Shown here: one piece after another, positions 52,876 through 64,000 of the stretch
Layout: each line of letters starts with the position of its first letter
Position numbering within the stretch: the first letter of the stretch is position 1
NCBI GenBank assembly: GCA_018398765.1
Contig: JAHBMJ010000234.1
Location: forward strand, 58,501 to 122,500
Reading direction: 5' to 3'
DNA from: Chromera velia
Lineage: Eukaryota > Sar > Chromeraceae
Length of the DNA: 64,000 nucleotides
Notes under the pieces: generated by a model
Databases searched by the model: none
What the model saw: only the letters and a program-made list of their open reading frames with translations
Told to the model about the DNA's origin: nothing
Translations under genes and position numbers: made by a program

Positions 52876-55598
52876 TCCAGCAGCGTGGAACTTCTGGAGG
52901 GGAGGGGTGCGGGGCCTTTTCTTTCTCTTTTGTATCCTATTTCTGTCGTCTGCTCTTTTCCTTCTGTCGTCCCTTTGCAGGTAGGCGTGTATAGGGTTCG
53001 GTTTTGCTCAGGGTGGGGACGACTGGGGTTTGAGTTCGGGTATAAAAGGAGCTAGATAGGCCGGAGGTACTGTATGTCCCTTTTATCCGTTTCTCTCTCT
53101 CGTTAATCTGTTCTCCCAGATAGGCGACTAGATGGAGCAGTGACAAGAAAGAAGGGTAGGAGACAAGGGGTCTCCTGCTGGGTGGGCGTGGGCTCAGCTA
53201 GGCAGGAGAGCAAGAAGAGTTAGGCAGGAAAGCAAGAAAGCCAGAGGAGCGGGTCCTCTTCCGCTGTACCCTTCCGTACACCTCCGCAGCCATGCGTATT
53301 CGGTAGTTGTCCTGTTCTGTCTCGTCCTATTTGTGTTTGTGTGTGTTTATGTGATTTCTGCACTCTGGCATAGTTGACGTATGTGCTCTGTGTCATGGGC
53401 AAAGCATCCAATGCTCGGGCAATGCATGAGGCCAAGCAATAGGCGGGCCCAAATTCATGTAAACCGAGCATTAAATTTTGTTTGGGGCAGTTCGAGTGGA
53501 ACAAACGATCGTAGACTACGGTCAATTACGTGGGGTGTATGGGCGGGTGGATCCGACGTTCATGAGGAGGCATTACCCTGTCTGATCGCATCCGTTGTCC
53601 TGCACTCCATGTTTGGTGCCCGTCTGCATAAGAAATCTATGCGTAGGAAACAGACGGGCTGTTTACGCGACGAAGGTGAGTGCCCGAAGCACTCAAACAG
53701 TCCGATCCCTGTGCGCTTTCCTTCCTCCGTTTTGAGCAGAATGGGCCTGGCCAAAATAGTTAGGCAGCCTGAAAGAATGCTGTCAGCTGGCATGGGGAGC
53801 GTGAAGGATTTTTGTTCGCGTCCATTCATGATCTGGCTGCCTGTTTGTGATCCGTTGCGGTGATGGAGTTGGCGTGCTGCCTGACCGACGCTTTGATCTG
53901 TAATTTCATCTCACTCCCTGCAGGGCTTTGCATCACTCCCGAGTGAATCCACAGGAGATTGAAGATAGAAAAGAGGGAGGGTGCTCATAGGGAGCATCAC
54001 GTCTAGCAGGTAGCAGCCTAGGCAGGAGGAAAGACCGCTGTGCGCACACTGATACTTTTCGTCTCTTTGTCTCCTCTCTATATACACAGCGCTTTAGCAG
54101 GATCGCAAAGGCGTCCTGCATTCATGATGAACTGTCCCGATCGGATGTGTAGCTGCCGTGCAAGAGAGACCTGATCCAAGTGTAGAGGGCATTTTGGGTG
54201 AGAATGAGAGTTCAGGTGTGTTGTGGGCGTTTCTTTCCTCTGTCGGCCTCTCATCCTGCTTGAGGCCTGTCCTCCATATTGGGAGGTCAGGTTAGGGGTG
54301 AGTGTAAGTCCGGGTGTGATCGGTTTTGTAGGTTTGTATTTATGAAATCCTTTCCCCAGAAGGTCAGGGGAGTGCGTGGTGGCTCTCCTGTAATTTTTAA
54401 TTGTTTTCGCAAGGCATGCGTGAAGGGGTAGGGGGTGCCTCGGGGGCACCTTCCTTGAAGTGCAGTTCAGTTTTGTATATCTGTTTTCTCTCCCTCTTTC
54501 TTCTTTGTTTGGATTTCCGCATGGCCCGGGGAAGCTTGTCGCATCATGGGGGCGTGCATGGACGGTGTACGCTAGACGGGTGTGGGCGTCTTCGGGTTTT
54601 TCCCTTATTCAATTCGTTTTCACAGACGGAAAGGAGCTGGGAGGGAGAGGCCTTCCCGACCTGTCTATGGAGGCAGAGACCTATCGCAGTCATGTTTTCC
54701 TTGAGCTGCCGGTTTGCGTTAGGGGTCCTAACCCATTGCCGACCCGAACTAGAGTAGGGTAGGCATGGCATGCAGAACCTTTTCCCGTTCATGTGTGGTG
54801 GTCGGTGGCCATCCACATATACCGTGGATCTGAGTGCGTGAAAGAAGGAAAAGAAGAATCTGGGGAGAAGGTGGTGAGGACTTTGCTTTTGACAGGCCTG
54901 GTCTGGGAGATTAGGTCTCCTTGCCAGGGAGCAGGGCATGCTGAGGCTGTCAAAGGCTTTTGGTTTCCAAAGAACTGCATTTTGGTTGCATGAGGACTGT
55001 TTGTGTTTTGTCTGCCTTTGAAATTCTTTCTTTTATTTCTTTCGAACGTTTAAAGCAGGGTCCATCCGGAGTAGGAAGCATGGCAGGTAGCGCGGGCTCC
55101 TGCATGCTAGATGTCTTCGGTTTTCTGCGTGTGGGGCGGGGCTACATCTGGAGGCAGATGGGCTGTGTGTCCCATGCGTTCGTTAGTATAAGTAGGCATG
55201 GGCTGGGGGCTTGTGTTCTTCTGTGCTATTCCTTTCACTTTTCCTGGTGTGGTTTCGTTTTTATCCCATTCTTCCAGCCAGGTTGGCTGGTATCCATTTC
55301 TCTGTATGCCCTGCACACGCGTGAGCCCGGTGTGCTCTCACTTATTAAAGGATAATAAATAATGTCTGGAGAGGACGGCACGTGAGAGCATGAGAAAAAA
55401 GAATGAGGAGAGAAGAGCTCAACGATACATGAGTAATTCTTTTGTAATTGTACAACAGGAAAAGAGGAAAAGGAAAAATTGGGGAGCCGGATGATTAAAG
55501 AACGGTCTTTTCTCATGCTTCCCGATTCCCCCTCGTCAGAGGGGTATGTGTTGTGCTGCATGCTCTATAGTCTTTTCTTGGGGGCTCGGGAGGGGGTG
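52876..55598. other. Copia 3' internal region without coding sequence
   Basis: 2.7 kb between the RNase H end and the 3' LTR. Open frames here lack domains. It ends with a polypurine tract, GGGAGGGGG, at about 55588-55596, just before the 3' LTR, as needed for plus-strand priming. Confidence 0.6.
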
Positions 55599-55891
55599 TG
55601 TGAAAGTAAACGACGTTCCCGTTCCTGGTCGGATTCGCGGAGGGTGAATTCCGGTCCCGGCATTTCCATTCGTCCCTTCGCCCCGAGCCAGAGAAAGGAG
55701 CGACGCGTACGCAGCGGCCCGTCTACATGGGGTGGTGGGGCACTTGCGATAGAGGAGTGCATGTTGTGAGTTCCATGGTATGGCACGCATGCACTTTGGC
55801 GTTAGAAATACACCCGAGGCACTCACCGTGGTGGTGTGTGCTCTGGGGCTTCATATAGGAATCTCAAGAGGGGTGAGACTCTACTTTTCAC
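55599..55891 (+). repeat. 3' LTR (293 bp, internally shorter)
   Basis: Aligns with both ends of the 5' LTR but lacks about 455 bp in the middle; the junction is near 55856. It ends CTTTTCAC and is followed by the TGTAAG duplication (55892-55897). Confidence 0.8.
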
Positions 55892-56250
55892 TGTAAGAAG
55901 ACGTTGAAACAATAGAAAAAGAACTATAAAACAGATTTTTTATATCATTTCTAGAAATATAGGCTGCCATACAAATTTTACAAGTTTTATACCGTTTTTT
56001 TAACTATTTAAAACCGTTAAAAATGGCCTTAAAATCAAAAAATTTGTATGATAGCCTATGTTTCTAGAAATGATATAAAAAATCTGTTGGAGAGTTCTTT
56101 TTCTATTGTTACAACGTCTTCTTACACAAAGTTTCAGCTTCTAACTCCTTACCAATTATGAAAACGAGTTTTTTGTGGAAATGCGCCGCTTAGCGCCGCT
56201 TTAGGGGGGCAAAAAGCACCCCACTCACCCCTGGCATGCATTTATTTTTT
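55892..56250. repeat. Inverted-repeat arms of the hAT-like element
   Basis: 55892-55980 pairs with about 56030-56126, and the following part to about 56245 pairs with 36620-36746 across the copia insertion. The shared core includes ATTGGTAAGGAGTTAGAAGC on the left and its complement on the right. Confidence 0.75.
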
Positions 56251-56645
56251 ATTAAATTTTATTTTTTTTATATTTGAATTAATTCGTTCTATTGTTTGAC
56301 ATAAAATTTATTAGAGTTATATTTATAAGTTTAAAGCTGTCAAATTAAAACACACATAAAAGTTTTTTTTTGTACCTCCCTGACACTATACGAGCCACTT
56401 GAAAGCAGAACATTCAAGTTTATCTGTATCAGCGGCACGGCTGATCAAGTTCATCCGTACTTGCAGTGCGGCCGATCAAGTCGTTCTCAAAAGCGACTCA
56501 GAATATTGCCTTTAGCAGCCCCGTGGGCCATGTAAGATGATCAAAGGATGCCATCGATACGTTGTGTTGCAAACCGTCATAACTTGAAGTATATTATCTT
56601 GAGATTAAGTTCAGATCTTCAAATTGAACTCAGATTGAAGACATA

Positions 56646-56784
56646 TATAGTCCGTACTTGCGGCATAGACTTTCAAAATATAGTCCGCGTATATGGCATA
56701 GATTTTTAAGACATAGTCCACGCCTGCGGCGCAGACTTTCAAGACATAGTCCGCGCCTGCAGCATGGACTTTCAGGTCTATCCA
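56646..56784. repeat. Minisatellite of about 34 bp, four copies
   Basis: Tandem units starting ATAGTCCGCGCCTGCGGC and ending in AGACTTTCAAGAC, at about 56646, 56679, 56713 and 56747, diverged by several bases each. They lie inside the hAT-like element. Confidence 0.75.
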
Positions 56785-56947
56785 CCAGAGCGAAAAAAAT
56801 TTGAAGTGGCTTATAGTATCTGAGAGATATTTTTTTGTAGCCTAGCTAAAAACACACCGAAGCACATTGACGCAACTCTTTTTTAAATAACTATCCTGGC
56901 AATTAAATAAAGGACTTCAGTCTATATCTCTTTTTTACTGTTCATTT

Positions 56948-57280
56948 TTATGCACCTCTTTGTCCATCTTTAATAAAATCCCATTCAGACATAACGGCAC
57001 ATCCTTGCATATATTCAATGATTTGTGTCATCAGCTCCTTTATCTTTGGACAGAGCACACTAACTGCATTGCATACACAGGTACGATGTCGCACAACCAA
57101 CAGGTTTGGCTGATCAAAAACATAGCACACCTCGGAGACTGAGTCGGAGTCTACCAGAGGTGTACCACTTGTTTGCTGTTCAGCAAAGACGAGAACAGTG
57201 GTCTTGGTGGCAGCTCCCACAGCTGCATAGTCTCCCAATTCCCACTTGTATCTGAAATAGGAAAAGACATCAAAAAACAT
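56948..57280 (-). CDS. Unrecognised frame in the hAT-like element
   Basis: Minus-strand frame of about 110 codons. A plausible acceptor (TATTTCAG) precedes YKWELGDYAAVGAATKTTVL near 57252, so the real exon may be 56948-57251. It contains several Cys and Val-rich strands. I do not recognise the family. It could be a remnant of transposase or a captured host exon. Confidence 0.25.
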   Translation of the reverse strand: MFFDVFSYFRYKWELGDYAAVGAATKTTVLVFAEQQTSGTPLVDSDSVSEVCYVFDQPNLLVVRHRTCVCNAVSVLCPKIKELMTQIIEYMQGCAVMSEWDFIKDGQRGA

Positions 57281-57842
57281 CTCTGACCACTTCTTTTAAA
57301 CAGGAAGATGTTTCACTTCGGCAGTCGCTAAAGACGCAAAACATAAAGACTGGAAGATTTGATCACTTCGAGCACCTCTTTATAAAAGGGGAACAGAATC
57401 AGCATCCTTTGTATTGTTGGTTCAGGATGCTGATAAAACAAAGTTTGAAAACATCTTGGGAGTGGCATAAAGAAGAAATCAGGCCGTAGTTGGAGGATGG
57501 ATGGAGGTGTGTCTCTCTGTTCTGCAAATTCTCGAAAAAGCGCCAGACAAATGTTGAGTCGTATAAAGAATTAAAATCAGATATTTTTTAACTTTCATTC
57601 AACTGATATTAAAAAATATGTTAGCGTGTTATAGTATATGTTTTTTTTTTTTGGCTAATTTGGTGCTCAAAAATTAGTAAAAAAATTATTTGAATTTTTG
57701 GTAGGGTTTTCATGGTATCTGGTGCACGGAATCGTTAACCCCCCCCCCCTTAAACACCAAATAAAACAAATATTATTTATGGTCATTTTAAACATATTTT
57801 ATTTATTGGTTTTTTATTTTATTTATCATGCTCCACGCCTAG

Positions 57843-57850
57843 TATTACAG
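57843..57850. repeat. Right 8-bp target-site duplication TATTACAG
   Basis: Identical to 36563-36570, immediately outside the CCACGCCTAG terminus of the hAT-like element. Confidence 0.8.
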
Positions 57851-58762
57851 AGACACACCCGACCTTAGGTAATTGAGGGTTTCATACCTTAGGTGAATGC
57901 CTATGAATGCCTCATTGGGTATTCAAGCAGGCATGCAGCGGTATTTGAAATCTTGGAGCCTAGCACTCTGACTGGGGTGTCAGGGCTTAGGGCCTTGGTT
58001 CTTGTTTAGATCTGTGCACCCCCGCGGCAGGGTTTTTGTGTCACGGAGTTTATCCAAGTCCAGGCTCAGAAACCATCACGCACCGCGAGCTTTTATCCGT
58101 ACATGCAGCATCGTAAAGAGGAAGGGCGGGGGGGGGCTCCCGGAGCCCGCATAGCTGCCCGGGGAGCCTCTCCCTCAAGAAAAGCCCTCAAGGGTATCCT
58201 CCATACAAATGGATACCTTTTTACTGAGCCCGGGCATGTCACTAGAACCTGTGGAAGTGGCATCCTGCATTTGGTATAGTTTGGCATCCTAACTAACGAT
58301 CGCACTGCTGGGGGGGTCGCAGCAATTCAGGCCCCTTACGACGATGGGAGTGAACACTAAGTGACTCAAGACTAGACAAAAGGCTTAGACTTCTCAGATT
58401 TATACCCGAGCTGCTCTCCGAGGATGCACAAACTTTAATTCTCACATGCATTCTAGCCTTCGCGCACAAATGCGCGCGATGACACACCGTTTTTTTCACC
58501 TTTTGCTTATATAATTGTTCGACCTCTTTGCTTCAATCCATTGTAAGCTCGCATTAAATGGCTTCGCCTGGCATCAATCATCAAAGAGCCGCAATTCAGA
58601 GTGCATCTGACACTATTTCCTTATTTGGTACTTGGACGCAAACAGAGGGACTCATACACCAGCCTGCTTAGCGCTCTCCGCATGCATGCGCTTTGTACAC
58701 TTGCACCATACCGATACAGACGTCGGCCTGCTGTTGTCCAGTCAATTGGGTAGTTCCACACA
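57851..58762. other. Intergenic region upstream of the membrane-protein gene
   Basis: Unique sequence between the mobile nest and the ATG at 58763. A G-run lies at about 58126-58136. It probably contains the promoter and 5' UTR of the downstream gene. No other gene seen. Confidence 0.5.
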
Positions 58763-60578
58763 ATGAAATTTGGACAGTGTCTCCCTTTCTTTCTCTTGAT
58801 CCTTCTGTTGCCGATCCACCCCCACCAGAGGTCTCTCCTTGTCTGCGTAGACGGGGCCTCAACGTCATGTAGTGCGGACGGGAAGTGCTGGGAGGATAAC
58901 AGTTGCTCCACGTCAACATCAGGATGCCACGACAACTGCTGTCCCTCCGGGGGATCCTACGGGTTCAAATCCTTCACCTCGAACGGTGTCACGACTTCGG
59001 GCACAGGTTGCTGGAGTGGGTCTGCGTTGGTCGATCAGGACTGCTCTCAGATGGTGGAGATCGAACAGGAAGAAGATAAAACGCAAACGACCTGCCCAAC
59101 ATTTGACAGCTACTCTTCCTGTTCGGATGCTGCGAGTGGTACTGGATGTTCGTGCATTGAGTGCAACTCGGAGAACGGAGAAGGGTCATTCAAGTGCACA
59201 TACTCTAGCTCGGGTCTGGAATGTGAGGGGACGATTGAGCAGACACAAGAGTCGACAACACTGCAAACGATTTGTCTTGTTCTGGGCAACACATTTTTGG
59301 GCGTTGTGTTTTGGCTCTCTGGTGTCTGGATTGACTGGCGAAAGAGGGACGCGAAGTTTCAGAACGTTGGGTTCTGCAGTGCTCTGGGGAAGGAGGTGTG
59401 CAGGTTTCTTTGTGGAAGGGGCTGCAGACAGGTCAGGCAGTGCATGCCTTCAGCTTTGCGTTTTGTATCGCCAACATGTTTGCCATGGGATTTTCACCAC
59501 GTAAGGAGATGAACCGATGCATAAACATAACAGGTGACTTTATGAACATAAAAATGTGCGTAGATTGGTCACAGTAATCATTTCTAAGCGGAAATTCACC
59601 AATTCTGCAGGTGAGGAAGTGGGCGTTAAACTTCGCGTTTGAGACTTTTGGAGATGCGACGGGGTTGGACGAATTGATGGAGGACGCGGAAGACGAAGTG
59701 GATTTTGAGGGGTCAAATGAGAATGAAAATGAGAAGGATGAAGAAAAGGGAGAAGAAAGCAATGAGGAGGAGGAAGAAGAGGGGAGAGAGGGAGAAGAGA
59801 AGGAGAGGCTTCCTCTTGAAAGAGAGTTCTGTCCTTCCTTGGTGGCCCAAAGTCCTCTGTTGAATTCTATCGGGTGCTGCTGCGTGTCTGACAGCTCATT
59901 CTTTTTGTGGCAGGCGAGAACCAGGCTCCTCTTCTCTCTTTGTGTGGCGGCATCCCTTGCGGTCACTTTTGGAACCGAGGTCGGTCGGTTGGTCGCTTGG
60001 TCGGTCGGCCTGTCTGATAGAATGCGTATTGACACACGAGCATCCGCACTCTCATCTTTGTCTCTGCCCTTTCTCAAGCGAATGAAAACCAAAAGGGTGG
60101 TACCAGCCTCTAAACATGAATGGAACTCGTAATAATGAGCAAGACACACGAGGTGCTTCTTCTGCAGGTCTGCCAGTCCAGCGAGTCATTGACCAAATGC
60201 TCCACCGGGAATTCTTCCAGTTCCTCTTCTTCCACCAGCTCGACCTGTGGAAATCCATTTGCAAGTCAGTCAGTCAGTCAGTCAGTCAGGCAGGCAGGCA
60301 GGCAGTCAGTGGTGGCTTTTTTTTGTGAGAGCATTTGGGAATTCAATTTGCCTTGGATTCTTCTCCTTGATTTTGTTTTTACGGCAACAATTGCGTTGCG
60401 AGGCCATCTTTCTTCTCCCTTGTTCCTCTTCTTGTATTTTAGAACTTTGTTGGTTCCTTTCTTTGCTTGGTTGTTTGTTTGCCTGTCTGTCTGTCTGCTT
60501 TCTTTCTGTCTTTCTTTCTTCCTTCCTTCCTTCCTTCCTTCCTTCTTTCCTTCCCTTTTCTTTTTTCTTATTTTTTCT

Positions 60579-60625
<47 letters not shown>

Positions 60626-60626
60626 C

Positions 60627-60657
<31 letters not shown>

Positions 60658-60710
60658 GGCTGTCTGTCTTTCTTTCGTCCCTTCCTTCCTTCTTTCTTTC
60701 TTTCTTTCTT

Positions 60711-60745
<35 letters not shown>

Positions 60746-60758
60746 GTCTGTCTGTCTG

Positions 60759-60789
<31 letters not shown>

Positions 60790-62249
60790 GTCTTTCTTTC
60801 TTTCTTTCTGTCTTTCTTTCTGTCTGTCTTTTTTCTTCTTGTTTTCTGCCTTCCTTGGTTCTATCTACTTAACAATTTCTGCCTTTCATCTTTTCGCTGT
60901 TGGTCTTTCCTGGCTAGATACACGTTCCACTGTGTGCATTCTTTCGGACTGAGCCGCTTGCACTTGAGAATGCAGTGATACGCTTCTTTCTTGCTTCATG
61001 CTCTCCTCGTCATTGAGAGAAGGCGCCCCTATACATTGTGTTGCAAGGAGGAAATGTCATGTGCGGCTGGAAGAAGCCGAAATGCAGATCGACTGAAAGA
61101 ACTCAGAAGCTTTGCACGCGCTGAATGCAGGCGGAGGGACCCCCGACACTTCGAGTCTCGGCACTGCCCTCGGGTTCTCTGTCCTGACGGCCGTGCTGTT
61201 GTTCTTTCCCAAACAGGGCGCACGGAGGCTTCAACAAGCAAGAGGCCCTCTCGTGTGTGTGGGAAAGGGAAAGGGCAGAGAGAAACCAGAGGGGGCCAAA
61301 CCGAATTCCGTGGAATTCAAAAAATGGAGAGGCCGCTGCGCTTCTCTGAGGGATGTCCTGATCCTTCTCGGAGGGGGGGCGAGTGTTGCTGCAGCAGTTC
61401 TTTTCGGAACGATTGCGGAAGAGGATATCCCCTTTGTGGTCAGTGAGAGAAAAAAAGTAGACGTCTCCTTTTTGCTCATACACTGGAAAGAATCTGGCGT
61501 CTTTTCATGTTCGTATTTGAGGATGGATTTCTCCTCCTGCTTTGTCTCTGCCCCTCTCTTTCTATTTGCGCGAGCGCGCGCGAGCATGAGTGTGCGTGTG
61601 TGTGTGTGCGTGTGTGTGTACAAGTGTATTTTGGCATACACTGGAAACGGGGATCGAGCTTTCATAGCGAGGACGTGAGTCTTGTGAGTGTTTGTGGGTG
61701 CACTTGGATGTGTCTGTGTGTGATCGAGTGTGCATGCAGATAACGATCGTTGTGGTGGCTGAGGTCTCCTCGACCTGTGCCTCTTTTCTGATTTGGGGCC
61801 TGTACTACTTTATGATGCGCACGTGGCTCAGACGACCAGAGAACAAAAGAAAAGCGCGCAAGCTCCTCAAAAAGATCAGAAAACACGGACCCGACGAGTT
61901 CAAAGAAGCAGCAGGGCAGGCAGAGAATCTCATGAAAATTGCAAGCCACCCCCCAGTAGAAGAACGAGAAGAGGGAGAGGGGAACGCGGGCTTCTATGCA
62001 ACTGTGGAAAAAGAGAAGGAGAAAAAACCTGCAGTCACCTTTCAGATGGATAACACGCACGAGAAGCCGAACGCAAATACAAAAGGAGACGGCGGTCGTG
62101 TGACCTTCTCGGTAGCGGCAGACGACCAGATATGGGACTCCGACAGCTTATGCGGCTCAGAGGCGGTGGAGGGAGTAGGACCGCCGAGCCCTCCGCCGCC
62201 ACGTTTTGAAAGCCATGGGGCGTCGGGCAGGCTGCAGACGAGAGATTAA
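58763..62249 (+). CDS. Multi-pass membrane protein with a secreted Cys-rich N-terminal domain
   Basis: Five exons, 58763-59500, 59611-59979, 60168-60264, 61131-61438 and 61740-62249, agree in phase and give about 673 aa ending in TAA. A signal peptide (MKFGQCLPFFLLILLLPIHP) precedes about 130 residues with many Cys (CSADGKCWEDNSC, CHDNCCPSGG, CSCIECNSENG). A first TM (ICLVLGNTFLGVVFWLSGVW) follows. Exon 2 has an acidic run and a TM (LLFSLCVAASLAVTFG), exon 4 two TMs (FSVLTAVLLFF; VLILLGGGASVAAAVLFG) and exon 5 one TM (IVVVAEVSSTCASFLIWGLY) before a Lys-rich, then acidic and Pro-rich tail. Donors of exons 2 and 3 sit in GTCG and GTCA repeats. I do not recognise the family; a surface sensor or adhesion role is only a guess. 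Confidence 0.65.
60265..60308. repeat. GTCA/GGCA tetranucleotide array starting at a splice donor
   Basis: Six GTCA units begin exactly at the 5' splice site after exon 3 (60264), followed by GGCA units. Every GTCAGT is a potential donor. Confidence 0.85.
60513..60836. repeat. TTTC/TCTG pyrimidine-rich microsatellite in intron
   Basis: About 320 bp of TTCC, TTTC and TCTG units on the coding strand of the intron 60265-61130. Long Leu/Ser/Phe frames through it are artefacts. Confidence 0.95.
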
Positions 62250-63442
62250 TTTGTTATGAAAAGCTGCTTATACCCATACATTCCCACCTTTGTTGCGTCC
62301 CTACTGCTCCTCACTCTCTATCCTGGGCTTTTGCGACACGATTGTATTGTTTTCTTCCTGTACAGTTTCGTTACTTTAGGTAGACTTTGAGTCACAATGC
62401 GAGCTCGTGCAGTTTCAAGTCATAGCTATAATTGAAAAGACACATTTAATAATTTTCATATGATTTTTTAGACCGCTAAAATTTTTACAGAGAACGTCAG
62501 AAAATCAAAACCAAAAGTTTTAAGTTTAGAATTGGATGACTAAGAATATTTAAGTAGTAAAGTGTATTGAAATTTTAAATTCTACCTGGCTTTAATTTGC
62601 ATGGATTTTAAAAAATTGAATTGGGTTGAATTATATGCAGGAACAGTATAAATTCTAGAATATACTAAATAAATGGATTGCTTGATCCGAGTTGATCATA
62701 AACTTTCTGTACGTATGTTTATCGTCTAAATGATTTTTATGATGAGCTTTACAATAGATTACATGCATAGATTTGTCGGGAGACCTGACACTGAGGCTGG
62801 CAAGGGTTAAAACATATTTATTAAAACAAAAGTTTTTGTTCAAATTGTCTTTTTTTTTTATCATCATCATCATATACGCCATCATACGCCACAGGCGTCT
62901 AGCGTTCGGTGGCAATGCACGAGGCAGTTTGGGTCTTTATATCAACTAACTTATCAAATAATACCTTGAATGTGTATCATATATGTATCAGTTTGTCAGT
63001 TGGACCTGAATTGGTATATCAATTAAATTAGCAATTAAACTAGCTCCCATCTCTAAACTCTAATTAATTTAAACAATTTTTATTAGTTCACAAAGCTTAA
63101 CTAAAACTAACGAACTTAAATGCTAGCAAAAACGTCAATCATAAAAAAAAAACTTTTCAATCGACTTTACCTCATTGCAACTCCAGTTAAGTTTTGTCAT
63201 AAGTTTTGATTTTAACCAAAATTCTGGAATCTGCTACGGAATGTCCCTATGTTCAGACTTGAATAAACGTATAGGAACATGTGAGTCCATTGACCATATG
63301 ATGTATGTGTGTGTGTGTGTGTATGTATGTGTGAGAGAGAGAGAGAAAGAGAGAAAGAGAGAAAGAGAGAGAGAGGGAGGGAGAGAGGGAGAGGGAAGGA
63401 GAGAGGGAGAAAGGAAGGGAGGGAGGGAGGGAGAGAGGGAGA

Positions 63443-63486
<44 letters not shown>

Positions 63487-64000
63487 CAAAGACAGAGACA
63501 GAGACAGAAACAGAGACAGAGACAGAGACAGAGATAGAGACAGACTCGGAGGCAGAAACAGAGACAGAGATAGAGACAGAAACAGAAACAGAAACACAAA
63601 CAAAGACAGACAGACAGACAGACAAACAACCAGACAGACAAACAGAAAGACACAGAGATAGAGACAGAGAGGGGCCGGGAGTCTGAGAGCGAAAATGACT
63701 CAGATTGAAACGGGCAGGTACGCCTTACTGGTTCAATATGCTTCTACAATTTTTGATATCTACCCCCCCTGCCATACGAAGCTTCGCAGACCGGAGCTTG
63801 GGTTAACTCATCTCCTTTTAAATTCTCATATGTCTACCAAGCCTAGCTATCAAACACATGAGGGAGGTCCAGAACTATTCCCCGGAATAAAAGAGTCACA
63901 CAGGCTTTTATGAGAGAAACACCTGAGACCAAAAGGATTCGGAAGGAAAAAAAGAATGAAGGTGAGAAACAGCCACAGAATCAAACATGAAATGTGCAAG
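62250..64000. other. AT-rich intergenic region with a purine microsatellite
   Basis: AT-rich sequence to about 63300, then GT, GA, GGGA and CAGAGA repeats at about 63305-63680. An ATC run lies near 62860. No gene recognised. Confidence 0.6.

Noticed and set aside
60247-60978. Phe/Leu/Ser-rich frame resembling a multi-TM protein
   Set aside because: It is a TTTC/TCTG microsatellite within an intron of the 58763-62249 gene.
63175-63686. Arg/Glu-rich frame at the right edge
   Set aside because: Purine microsatellite translation; no exon signals.

Overview
The window is nuclear DNA of a eukaryote with intron-rich, GT-AG-spliced genes, long simple-sequence repeats, acidic and low-complexity protein inserts and several mobile elements. 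Gene content (MON2, a VTT/TVP38 membrane protein, a receptor with a Venus-flytrap ectodomain and Cys-rich repeats), the nearly invariant TGCAG acceptor and the frequent TGCATGCA motif suggest a photosynthetic alveolate of the chromerid type (Chromera-like). That is a best guess from sequence style, not proven. No tRNA, rRNA, CRISPR or bacterial-style feature was seen.

Layout. 1-1443: no supported gene. 1444-10718 (minus): 15-exon receptor-like gene; exons rebuilt by hand join in frame to about 1,334 codons. 10719-11544: divergent intergenic region rich in TGCATGCA. 11545-15093 (plus): three-exon F-box/ankyrin-like gene with a Gly-Trp-rich tail. 15094-18802: AT-rich intergenic DNA holding an 844-bp hAT-like MITE (17276-18119). 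18803-31647 (minus): 16-exon MON2 homolog, about 2,828 codons, inflated by low-complexity inserts. 31648-32472: second divergent intergenic region. 32473-35479 (plus): six-exon TVP38/TMEM64 (VTT) gene. 36563-57850: one 21-kb nest of mobile DNA. 58763-62249 (plus): five-exon multi-pass membrane protein with a secreted Cys-rich ectodomain. 62250-64000: AT-rich DNA and a purine-rich microsatellite.

The nest can be read layer by layer because each insertion left a target-site duplication (TSD). A hAT-like element (CTAGGCGTGG ends, 8-bp TSD) carries an internal inverted repeat. Into one arm of that repeat a large Ty1/copia LTR retrotransposon inserted (6-bp TSD), and the other arm preserves the empty site. 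Inside the copia gag region a 4.5-kb TIR transposon inserted (4-bp TSD). The copia polyprotein (zinc knuckle, HHCC, integrase, reverse transcriptase, RNase H) is decayed by frameshifts and by 13 in-frame stops that are all TAG or TGA, never TAA.

A recurring theme is the 5' splice site. Most donors are GTNNGT, and at least six introns begin with tandem GTNN tetranucleotide units, so a microsatellite starts exactly at the exon edge.
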